Both the position numbers and the translations under genes were made by a program. From Candidatus Avelusimicrobium cornigerorum (lineage in GTDB: Bacteria > Elusimicrobiota > Elusimicrobia > Elusimicrobiales > Elusimicrobiaceae), in contig DBXW01000004.1 of the NCBI GenBank assembly GCA_002309715.1, positions 37,952-68,855 of the forward strand: a DNA stretch of 30,904 nt, given 5' to 3'. Positions 9,272 through 16,767 of the stretch are shown one piece after another (position 1 is the stretch's first letter; the number at the start of each line of letters is the position of its first letter). Below the pieces are notes generated by a model. The model saw only the letters and a list, made by a program, of their open reading frames with translations, searched no databases and had not been told where the DNA came from.

Positions 9272-9326
9272 AAAGGCCCACCGAAAATATAGGTCTAAAA
9301 AGCCGATTGCATTAGGCCTTTTGACC
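9272..9326 (+). promoter_or_regulatory. Conserved upstream element, copy 2
   Basis: A 55-nt counterpart of the element at 7656-7709, with one single-base indel. The blocks AAAGGCCCA, TATAGGTCTAAAAA and TAGGCCTTTTG are retained while the bases between have diverged. AAAGGCC (9272-9278) can pair with GGCCTTT (9315-9321). The final GACC here pairs with GGTC by Watson-Crick bonds where copy 1 uses a G-U pair, which is mild support for an RNA structure. It ends 64 nt before the ATG. The rest of the 177-nt gap between the two paralogs holds no gene and only a weak, bulged hairpin near 9229-9258. Confidence 0.55.
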
Positions 9327-9390
9327 GTGGTTTTTAAAGTTTTTAACCTATAAAATAATAAAAGAAGGATACAACAAAAGGGAGATTGTT

Positions 9391-10740
9391 ATGAAAAAAA
9401 GTTGTTTGACTAAAATAGTAGGTGTAGGTTTACTAGGCGTCTTCTGCTTGCCCGGTGTTGTACAAGCACAAACTTGGGAAGCGGCTGAAAAAGGCGCGGT
9501 TAAAATTTATAAAGAATTCGGTGGCACTGTTAAATATTCCGAAAAAATCGGAACAGCCGTTCCCGGTAAAACAGGCACAAATTTCAAGATGTCCCAGGAA
9601 CTTAATAAAGCCATTAGCGAGGCCAGCCGCCCCGCCAATATAGGTGCGGAAGTTTCCAAGGCCAACATTCCTAACAAAATCATCGTAGAAGGCGCAAAAG
9701 AATTTCAAGCACCGGGGAATACGCTTAAATCGTTAGACCAAGTAAAAAATACAGCAAACCCCGCGCAGAAACCCGCACAAGGCTTCACGGCTACCCAAAA
9801 AATTACAGATATGGGCACGGTCGGAGAATACTATTCTTTGCACAACAAACCAACACCCCAACCATTCACGGGAGAAATGAGCCAAAAGATTGCCACCTTT
9901 GCTGCCAGAATGGGCAGATATTATCAAAATAAACTTGAATGGGAAATCTGGAATTTCAAAGAAACTGCCACAAAAGAAATGAGTCTTTTTGAAAATTTCC
10001 CCCAAACGTTAACCGAACAACAATGGTTCTTGGATGCTTTCTTGGCCAAACAAACCGAAGAAGTAAAACTTTTGTTTAGAGCGTCTCCCTTTGACACTAC
10101 CACAAAAGCACAAATTGCCTGGATAGCCGGTGCCGGAGAACTGGATTATAAAACAGCATCTGTAGAAGAAATTGAAAACTTATTTAACAAAGCCAGCGAG
10201 AAAGTGACGCACTATCAAAATCTTTTAGCCGAATCCTACGACGTTGATCCGCGCGCAGAGGTGGCCTTAGAATTTGTGGCGGGAGACTATCGTCTTTCGC
10301 TCACACAACTGGAAGATTTAATAAGAACCGTTGATTTACGCACAGAAAGGATTGAACATTTCACTGAATCGGGATTGGATGTTTTACTCAGAGAAGCAGC
10401 ACAAGAGGTTACAATAGACGCCAATTTAAGAAAAGCAATAGCCGCTCAAGCGCTGAAAAATTGGGAAAAGGCCAACAATTATACGAAGGTCCAAGTTTTC
10501 CAAGTTTTTAATTCCCATCAAATTGCTGTCTTATCTGAAGTAATTGACAGAGCCCATCTTGATTTTGTGCAAAGCGAGAAACTCTTCACTTACGCCGCCA
10601 ACGCCATTAAGGGATGGGATCGTAGCGGATCAAGCATTTATACGCTGTTTAAAATGATGGAAGACGGAGCACTTTGCGGCACGCCCCTCTACGGAGAAGA
10701 CGCGTTAGAAATCGCCCAAAGCGTATTTAAGGCTTGGTAG
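9391..10740 (+). CDS. Secreted protein of unknown function, paralog B
   Basis: 449-residue exported protein, the tandem paralog of the preceding gene. The ATG at 9391 is preceded by GGGAG at 9380-9384. The Sec signal peptide (M-K-K-S-C-L-T-K...V-V-Q-A) is cleaved at about A26|Q27. The N-terminal module (to about residue 140) keeps long stretches shared with paralog A, including PNK, EGAKE and SLDQVKNTANP. DNA in this module is nearly identical even at third codon positions (for example around 9721-9765 against 8107-8150). The C-terminal two-thirds are divergent, helical-looking and end in a matching K-G-W-D-R-S-G-S-S-I segment. No domain or active site is recognised. A GC-rich hairpin follows at 10764, so the gene probably ends its own transcript. 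Confidence 0.85.
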   Translation: MKKSCLTKIVGVGLLGVFCLPGVVQAQTWEAAEKGAVKIYKEFGGTVKYSEKIGTAVPGKTGTNFKMSQELNKAISEASRPANIGAEVSKANIPNKIIVEGAKEFQAPGNTLKSLDQVKNTANPAQKPAQGFTATQKITDMGTVGEYYSLHNKPTPQPFTGEMSQKIATFAARMGRYYQNKLEWEIWNFKETATKEMSLFENFPQTLTEQQWFLDAFLAKQTEEVKLLFRASPFDTTTKAQIAWIAGAGELDYKTASVEEIENLFNKASEKVTHYQNLLAESYDVDPRAEVALEFVAGDYRLSLTQLEDLIRTVDLRTERIEHFTESGLDVLLREAAQEVTIDANLRKAIAAQALKNWEKANNYTKVQVFQVFNSHQIAVLSEVIDRAHLDFVQSEKLFTYAANAIKGWDRSGSSIYTLFKMMEDGALCGTPLYGEDALEIAQSVFKAW

Positions 10741-10763
10741 AAATAATTTCATACGTAACTCCC

Positions 10764-10800
10764 ACTCCCCGGGCACACACCCCCGGGGAGTTCCGTTTGT
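10764..10800 (+). terminator. Hairpin terminator after paralog B
   Basis: A perfect 10-bp stem ACTCCCCGGG (10764-10773) / CCCGGGGAGT (10782-10791) with an 8-nt loop is followed by a T-rich but interrupted tail (T-C-C-G-T-T-T-G-T). The stem is very stable but the U-tract is imperfect. Confidence 0.7.
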
Positions 10801-10811
10801 TCAAAATTGCG

Positions 10812-10839
10812 TTCCAAACCGGCTTAGATATACTATAAT
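10812..10839 (+). promoter_or_regulatory. Candidate promoter of the GlcNAc operon
   Basis: A perfect TATAAT -10 (10834-10839) has a weak -35, TTCCAA (10812-10817), at 16-nt spacing. Transcription would start near 10846, about 23 nt before the first gene, just ahead of its Shine-Dalgarno AGGAG (10859-10863). I see no palindromic operator for a NagC/NagR-type repressor here. Confidence 0.55.
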
Positions 10840-10868
10840 GAAAATTAGAACACGCTATAGGAGTTTAT

Positions 10869-13343
10869 ATGTCTGAGCCAATTACGTTAATCAGCCCGTT
10901 AGATGGAAAAATTCTCCCCTTGGAGCGCGTACCCGACCCGGTGTTTAGTGAACGCATGTTGGGTAATGGTATGGCAATTATGCCCACCAGCCAAACCGTA
11001 TTCGCCCCCTTCTCCGGTACCGTTATCAATATCAATTCCGCTTCACACGCACTTGTTATCAAACACGACGACATAGAACTTTTAATTCACGTCGGTTTGG
11101 AAAGTGTATCGTTAAAAGGGGAAGGATTTACCTTGTTTGTAAAAAAAGGCGAACGGGTAACTGCCGGTCAAAAACTCCTATCCTTTGATCTGGATGTTTT
11201 AACAAAAAAAGCCGCCAGCCCATTGGTTTTAGTAATAGTTACTTCCCCATCAGATAGCGGTATTACCCCCTTGGCACAAGACACCATAAAAACCGGCTTG
11301 CCGTTTTTTAGTATAGACGGTTCTATGTCAAAAACAACGACGTTGGCTTCGTTAGAAGTCATAGAATCTTCTCCCATACGCGTGCTCAACACAAACGGGC
11401 TGCACGCCCGTCCGGCGGCCATTTTAGCAGCCATTGCGGCGGAACACCCGTATTTGGTGGAGATACGTAAAAAAAATCAGTGTGCAGACGCCAAAAGCAT
11501 TGTCAGTTTAATGGGATTGGGCCTTGCCTACAATGACACCATCACCGTACGTGTCTTTGGGCCCAAACAGCAGGCTCAACAAGTTTTAGACCGCCTGAAA
11601 GAGGCGTTTATGCAAAATATCAATACTCCATCCCAAACAACTAAAACCGCGCCGGCCAAACTGTTAACAATGCAAGTACACGGCACATGCGCCTGTGGCG
11701 GGCTTGCGCGCGGGAAATCTTTTTTGCTCAACACAAATGCGTTTTCCTTTGAAGAGAACGCCTCTAACCCGCGTTACGAACGGGAAGCCCTTGAGCACGC
11801 ATTACATACGTTAAAAGTCCAAATGCAAGAACATTTGTCCAACGAACAAAATGCGGTCACGCGGGATATCTTGCACGCGCATTTATTATTGTTGCAAGAT
11901 CCGCTACTTGCCGAATCTACCTACCAACTTATTGAACAAGGCAAAACTGCCGCCTTTGCTTTTAATAGTGCTATCCGGCGCAGTGTGGATATTTTAAAAC
12001 AAACCAAAAACAAGTTTCTGATGGAACGGATTGCAGATTTAAAAGATTTACGCCGAGAAGTACTTTGCCAACTCACCGGGCAGCAACGCCGCGCGTTAGA
12101 CGTGCCGGCAGAAAGCATCCTGGTTGCCGAAGAGTTGCTCCCGTCAGATGTGGCGGCTCTTCCTTCGCAAGTAACCGGGGTGTTGCTAGCCAACGGGTCC
12201 CCTTCTTCCCACGCGGGCATTTTACTGCGGAACCGGAATATCCCGTCTGTTTTTCGGGCAGGGGCGTGTGTATTGGAAATCCCCCCGCAAACCACCATTT
12301 TGTTAGATGCGGATATGGGCAAAGCGGTTATTGCTCCTTCGGATGAACAAATAAACGCTTTTGAAATCCGCCTACGGCAATCACACGAAATCAATTTGCA
12401 AGAAAGTGCCTTCGCCCAAGAACCGGCCACTACGCAAGACGGCTTGCGCGTGTATGTGGAAGGTAACATTGCCGGGCCCGATGAAGCCGCCCGAGCGTAT
12501 GCTGCCGGTGCGGAAGGCATAGGTCTTGTGCGTACGGAGTTTTTATTTCAAGACCGCGCTATCGCCCCTTCGGAAAACGAGCAATTAGCCGCTTATCAGT
12601 CTATTTTAGACGCTCTGCCCGGACAATCGGTTACTTTCCGTTTGTTGGATGCGGGCGGAGATAAGCCGATGCCATTTGTCTACATTAACCCGGAAGAAAA
12701 CCCCATTATCGGGGTGCGCGGGATACGGGCATTGGGAAAAAATGATCGGTTCTTCCGCACCCAACTGCGCGCGTTACTGCGTTTGTCCGAGCAAAACCGC
12801 GTACGCATTATGTTGCCGATGGTAACTTTTGTAGACGAATTAAAACAATTTCGCGAAATTTTTGAGCAAGAAGCCAAGGTGTTGTCCCTTACCCAAAAAG
12901 CCCAACTCGGCATTATGGTAGAAGTCCCTTCCGCCGCGTTACTGGCTGCTCAATTTGCACCCTATACCGATTTCTTTTCTATCGGTACGAACGATCTAAC
13001 CCAATATACTTTGGCCATTGACCGCAATCATAAAGAATTGAGCCCGCTGGCAGATGCATTGCACCCGGCAGTGCTACACTTAATTGCCCAAACCTGCAAA
13101 GGCGCCCAATCTTCCCGTAAACCGGTTTCGGTATGCGGAGCCCTGGCCAGTGAACCCGATGCCGTACCGTTCCTTATTGGATTAGGCGTAACGCATTTAG
13201 CGGTGAGTGCCGGTGTAGTCGCCCGCACGAAAGCACGTATCCGAAAGAGTAATTTCCATCGTTGCGCAGAGTTGGCCCAAAAAGCCTTGCAACTGCCAGA
13301 CGCCGATGCTGTCCGTGAGTTACTTAAAAAAAGCGCGGATTAG
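10869..13343 (+). CDS. nagF: PTS multiphosphoryl transfer protein, EIIA-HPr-EI fusion (NagF type)
   Basis: 824-residue cytoplasmic fusion carrying the soluble phosphorelay of the sugar phosphotransferase system: PEP to EI, HPr, EIIA, then membrane EIIB. Residues ~1-150 are a glucose-family EIIA with the two active-site histidines H60 and H74 (I-H-V-G-L-E, then L-K-G-E-G-F). Residues ~165-255 are HPr with G-L-H179-A-R-P-A. Residues ~270-824 are Enzyme I: the phospho-His lies in GSPSSH448AGILL, followed by the PEP-binding G-L-V-R-T-E-F and GTNDLTQYTLAIDRNH segments and the conserved C-terminal V-C-G-A. The domain order is that of NagF in GlcNAc-using proteobacteria. It is the first gene of the operon, 24 nt before the EIICB gene, which lacks its own EIIA. 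Whether the cell also has a separate EI and HPr cannot be seen here. Confidence 0.93.
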   Translation: MSEPITLISPLDGKILPLERVPDPVFSERMLGNGMAIMPTSQTVFAPFSGTVININSASHALVIKHDDIELLIHVGLESVSLKGEGFTLFVKKGERVTAGQKLLSFDLDVLTKKAASPLVLVIVTSPSDSGITPLAQDTIKTGLPFFSIDGSMSKTTTLASLEVIESSPIRVLNTNGLHARPAAILAAIAAEHPYLVEIRKKNQCADAKSIVSLMGLGLAYNDTITVRVFGPKQQAQQVLDRLKEAFMQNINTPSQTTKTAPAKLLTMQVHGTCACGGLARGKSFLLNTNAFSFEENASNPRYEREALEHALHTLKVQMQEHLSNEQNAVTRDILHAHLLLLQDPLLAESTYQLIEQGKTAAFAFNSAIRRSVDILKQTKNKFLMERIADLKDLRREVLCQLTGQQRRALDVPAESILVAEELLPSDVAALPSQVTGVLLANGSPSSHAGILLRNRNIPSVFRAGACVLEIPPQTTILLDADMGKAVIAPSDEQINAFEIRLRQSHEINLQESAFAQEPATTQDGLRVYVEGNIAGPDEAARAYAAGAEGIGLVRTEFLFQDRAIAPSENEQLAAYQSILDALPGQSVTFRLLDAGGDKPMPFVYINPEENPIIGVRGIRALGKNDRFFRTQLRALLRLSEQNRVRIMLPMVTFVDELKQFREIFEQEAKVLSLTQKAQLGIMVEVPSAALLAAQFAPYTDFFSIGTNDLTQYTLAIDRNHKELSPLADALHPAVLHLIAQTCKGAQSSRKPVSVCGALASEPDAVPFLIGLGVTHLAVSAGVVARTKARIRKSNFHRCAELAQKALQLPDADAVRELLKKSAD

Positions 13344-13367
13344 TTAATATGAACATCAAGGAGACTT

Positions 13368-14783
13368 ATGCACACACTTAAACATTGGTTTTTGATTTTC
13401 GGAGCAAGACTGGTGCAACTGGGCCGCGCACTCATGCTCCCCATTGCTGTACTACCGATTGCCGGATTACTGCTTCGTTTAGGACAGCCCGACTTACTTA
13501 ATATCGCTTTTTTATCGGATGCCGGCGGCGCGGTATTTAATAATTTGCCGGTTATTTTTGCCATCGGTGTAGCCATTGGGTTTGCGCACGAAAACCACGG
13601 GGCAGCGGCTTTGGCTGCTTTTATGGGCTACATCATTTTAACAGCCGCTTTAAAAGCATTGGATAAAACCATTGATATGGGCGTTCTAGGTGGTATCATG
13701 GCCGGGGCTTTGGCCGGATTTTTATACAACCATTACCGGGCCGTTAAACTCCCCCCTTATTTGGCTTTTTTCGGCGGACGTCGTTTTGTACCTATTGTAA
13801 CGGGCGGCGTATGCTTGGTAGTGGCTGGGTTGGCCTATTTTATTTGGCCGCCTATCGGACGTGCTATCAGTTCTTTTGGACAATGGACGATTAACTCCGG
13901 TAATATTGGTTTGTTTTTTTACGGATTTGCCAATCGCTTGCTAATTCCATTAGGGCTACACCACATTTTAAATAACTTGGTTTGGTTCCAATTCGGAGAT
14001 TTTGCCACCGTGCAAAACGGTATTGATACGATTATCCACGGCGATTTGACCCGCTTTTTTGCCCAAGATCCAACCGCCGGTGCTTTTATGGCGGGATTCT
14101 TTCCCATGATGATGTTTGGCTTGCCTGCGGCGTGTTTAGCCATGATCCATACGGCCAATTCGGCTCGTAAAAAAGCGGTAGCCGGGTTACTCTTATCTAT
14201 GGCACTTACGTCTTTTTTAACCGGCATTACCGAGCCGGTTGAATTTGCCTTTATGTTTTTGGCATTTCCCTTGTATGTATTACACGCAGTACTGACCGGG
14301 GTTTCCATGGTCATTATGAACATACTAAACATCAAACTGGGATTTACTTTTTCGGCGGGGCTTTTTGATTATTTGCTGAGTTACGGCTTGGGTACCCATG
14401 CCGGGCTACTGATTCCGGTGGGGCTTGTGTACGGTGTAATTTATTACGTTATTTTCCGTTTTGCTATTCTCAAATGGAACTTGCCTACACCGGGCCGGGA
14501 AGCCGAAGAAACTTCTGCTACATCTACTGATGTAAAAAAGGCCGCATCTTCCCGCGGGCAACAATACTTACTCGCATTAGGTGGCAAAGAAAATATCAAA
14601 ACGTTTGGCTCGTGCGCAACGCGTTTGCGTTTGGAAGTGCAAGACGTTAAACGCGTAAACGAAACCGCGCTAAAAGCATTGGGAGCACGCGGTGTGCTGA
14701 CCACTCAAGACGGACAGGTGCAAGTGGTTATCGGACCGGAAGTAGAATTTTTGTGTGATGAAATAAAACCGTACTTAAATTAA
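13368..14783 (+). CDS. nagE: GlcNAc-type PTS permease, EIICB
   Basis: 471-residue inner-membrane transporter that imports and phosphorylates the sugar. Residues ~1-375 are a polytopic EIIC of the glucose/GlcNAc family, containing the GITEPVEFAF signature that contributes to the substrate site. After an Ala/Ser/Thr-rich linker, residues ~395-471 are EIIB, with the phospho-Cys at C416 in the context F-G-S-C-A-T-R-L-R. There is no EIIA at the C-terminus; that function is supplied by the EIIA domain of the gene just upstream. AAGGAGA precedes the ATG. GlcNAc rather than glucose specificity is inferred mainly from nagB and nagA immediately downstream. Confidence 0.92.
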   Translation: MHTLKHWFLIFGARLVQLGRALMLPIAVLPIAGLLLRLGQPDLLNIAFLSDAGGAVFNNLPVIFAIGVAIGFAHENHGAAALAAFMGYIILTAALKALDKTIDMGVLGGIMAGALAGFLYNHYRAVKLPPYLAFFGGRRFVPIVTGGVCLVVAGLAYFIWPPIGRAISSFGQWTINSGNIGLFFYGFANRLLIPLGLHHILNNLVWFQFGDFATVQNGIDTIIHGDLTRFFAQDPTAGAFMAGFFPMMMFGLPAACLAMIHTANSARKKAVAGLLLSMALTSFLTGITEPVEFAFMFLAFPLYVLHAVLTGVSMVIMNILNIKLGFTFSAGLFDYLLSYGLGTHAGLLIPVGLVYGVIYYVIFRFAILKWNLPTPGREAEETSATSTDVKKAASSRGQQYLLALGGKENIKTFGSCATRLRLEVQDVKRVNETALKALGARGVLTTQDGQVQVVIGPEVEFLCDEIKPYLN

Positions 14784-14785
14784 AA

Positions 14786-15598
14786 ATGCGTTTATTGGTA
14801 AGCCGACAAAATATCGGCCTGTGGGCCGCACAATATATCCAAAAACAAATCCAAGATTTTGGGCCTACTTCGTCGCGCCCGTTCGTACTTGGGTTGCCCA
14901 CGGGCGGAACCGTTTTGGATATGTATAAATTTTTGTGCGATTTTTACAAATCGGGCCGGCTTGATTTTTCACACGTTGTTACATTTAATATGGACGAATA
15001 TGTCGGGCTTGCCCCTCAAGATCCGCAAAGTTATCACTTTTATATGAAAAAAAATTTGTTTGCGCACGTTAATTTACCGCGTAAGCAAGCACATATTTTA
15101 AACGGGCTGGCCGATGACTTGCACAAAGAGTGCGACTCCTATGAAAAAGCCATACAAGATGTAGGCGGTATCCACTTATTTTTAGGCGGCGTGGGCCGAA
15201 ACGGACACTTGGCTTTTAATGAACCGGGCTCCGCCTTTACTTCGCGCACACGTCCGGTTGTGTTAGAGCCCAGCACCCGCCGCGCTAATGCACGTTTTTT
15301 TGACGGAGATGAAAGCCTTGTTCCGCAACAAGCCCTATCGGTGGGTATTGGCACGGTGCTGGCGGCCCAAGAAATTTTGTTTTTAGCATCCGGTGAAGAA
15401 AAAGCACAGGCAGTGGCGCGACTTTCTTTAGGGGAAATAACTACCCAGTGGCCTATTACCGCGTTAAAAACGCATCCCAAAGCCACGCTGCTTATAGATG
15501 AACCGGCGGCCTCTTTGCTTGAAGGCGCGGTGCGGGAAAAATTACTCGCTCAACAGAAAAAGAATCCGCAATCTATGACGTGGAGCGTGGAAATATAA
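14786..15598 (+). CDS. nagB: Glucosamine-6-phosphate deaminase
   Basis: 270-residue cytoplasmic isomerase/deaminase converting glucosamine-6-phosphate to fructose-6-phosphate plus ammonia. Family landmarks are the phosphate loop GLPTGGT (36-42), the catalytic Asp in N-M-D70-E-Y, the GVGRNGH141LAFNE146P active-site loop and S-G-E-E-K further on. N139 stands where E. coli has Asp141, a change common in other NagB enzymes. The ATG lies 2 nt after the permease stop codon and has no recognisable Shine-Dalgarno (A-rich only), so translation probably depends on ribosomes finishing the upstream gene. Full length for the family. Confidence 0.95.
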   Translation: MRLLVSRQNIGLWAAQYIQKQIQDFGPTSSRPFVLGLPTGGTVLDMYKFLCDFYKSGRLDFSHVVTFNMDEYVGLAPQDPQSYHFYMKKNLFAHVNLPRKQAHILNGLADDLHKECDSYEKAIQDVGGIHLFLGGVGRNGHLAFNEPGSAFTSRTRPVVLEPSTRRANARFFDGDESLVPQQALSVGIGTVLAAQEILFLASGEEKAQAVARLSLGEITTQWPITALKTHPKATLLIDEPAASLLEGAVREKLLAQQKKNPQSMTWSVEI

Positions 15599-15607
15599 GG
15601 AGTTGAT

Positions 15608-16762
15608 ATGACGTATACGTTAATTGAGAATATAGATTTAGTTACTTTATCAAATGTGGAAAAAGATTACGGCCTACTGTTAAACGGCTCCAAAATTGAA
15701 TCCGTTTTCCCTATGACAAAAAAACCGACCGTAGCCAATGCAAAAATCTACGACGGACACCACGCGTGGGCGCTTGCCGGCTTGATGGATTTACACATAC
15801 ACGGCACCGGTGGTTTTGGGCCGGAGCAAAATACGCCGGAAGCCTTGTGGGCGTTATCTGACGAACTGGCCCGGCACGGCGTAACGTCTTTTTGCCCGAC
15901 GCTTTACTGCGCCCGGCCGGAAGAAATGAAAAAACAAATTCGCTCCTTATTGCCGGCTTTAGGCCAAGAGAAAGGCGCACGAATTTTAGGTTTTCACTTG
16001 GAAGGGCCTTTTATTTCCCCGCAAAAACCCGGTGTAATGAAACCGCAAGATATCAGCCCGGCTGATGTAAGGATAATGGAAGAATTATATGAAGCGGCTG
16101 AAGGAAAAATTGCGTGTATGACGTTAGCCCCGGAACTTGAAAATATAGCCCCTGTGGTGGAATTTTGTCTGCGTCATAACGTTGTGCCGCAAGCCGGACA
16201 TACCAACGCCACCTATGAGGAATTTTGCCGCGGCATTGATATGGGTATTAAACACGCCACGCACGCGTTTAACGCCATGAGCCCTTTTACCCAACGTGAG
16301 CCGGGTGCATCCGGGGCGGTACTTTTTAGAGAAGACGTTTCCTGTGAAATTATTGCCGACGGTGTGCACATACACCCGCATTTGGTTTCGTTTTTACACC
16401 GCGTAAAACCGGCCGAAAAGATTATTCTGGTTACCGATGCACTTACCCCCACCCAACAAGAAAAAGGACCGTTTATCGCTAACGGAGATGAAGTCATTTT
16501 TGAAGGCGGCGTATGGCGACGCAAAACCGACCGCGTGATTGCCGGATCGGCCTTAACCATGATAAAAGGCATTAAAAATTTAGTAGATTGGGGATACGAT
16601 TTATCGCAAGCGGTGCGTTGTGCTTCGGCTAACCCGGCAGCCTTACTCGCGCAAAACACGCGTGGGCAACTACTCCCCGGGTTTGAGGCAGACATTACCT
16701 TGCTGGCCAAAGATTTTACGGTGCAGGATACGTTTATCGGCGGCAAACAAATAGCACGATAA
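15608..16762 (+). CDS. nagA: N-acetylglucosamine-6-phosphate deacetylase
   Basis: 384-residue amidohydrolase that removes acetate from GlcNAc-6-phosphate, producing the substrate of the upstream NagB. It carries the metal-binding D61-L-H63-I-H65-G motif, the metal ligand Glu in H-L-E132-G-P-F, A-G-H-T-N-A and H-A-F-N-A-M histidine segments, and the catalytic Asp in V-T-D277-A. It therefore has the full HxH site, unlike the E. coli enzyme. AAGGAG lies between the nagB stop and this ATG, 9 nt apart. It is the last gene of the operon; the next gene converges from the other strand with only 5 nt between the stops and no terminator hairpin in the gap. Confidence 0.95.
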   Translation: MTYTLIENIDLVTLSNVEKDYGLLLNGSKIESVFPMTKKPTVANAKIYDGHHAWALAGLMDLHIHGTGGFGPEQNTPEALWALSDELARHGVTSFCPTLYCARPEEMKKQIRSLLPALGQEKGARILGFHLEGPFISPQKPGVMKPQDISPADVRIMEELYEAAEGKIACMTLAPELENIAPVVEFCLRHNVVPQAGHTNATYEEFCRGIDMGIKHATHAFNAMSPFTQREPGASGAVLFREDVSCEIIADGVHIHPHLVSFLHRVKPAEKIILVTDALTPTQQEKGPFIANGDEVIFEGGVWRRKTDRVIAGSALTMIKGIKNLVDWGYDLSQAVRCASANPAALLAQNTRGQLLPGFEADITLLAKDFTVQDTFIGGKQIAR

Positions 16763-16767
16763 AAAAT

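Noticed and set aside
11921..12520. 199-codon open frame on the minus strand
   Set aside because: It lies wholly inside the well-supported EIIA-HPr-EI gene, is an antisense shadow, and its product has no recognisable features.
15200..15225. NagB N139 in place of E. coli Asp141, as a possible inactivating change
   Set aside because: Asn at this position (GxGxNGH) is common in NagB enzymes outside enterobacteria, and H141 and E146 are present.
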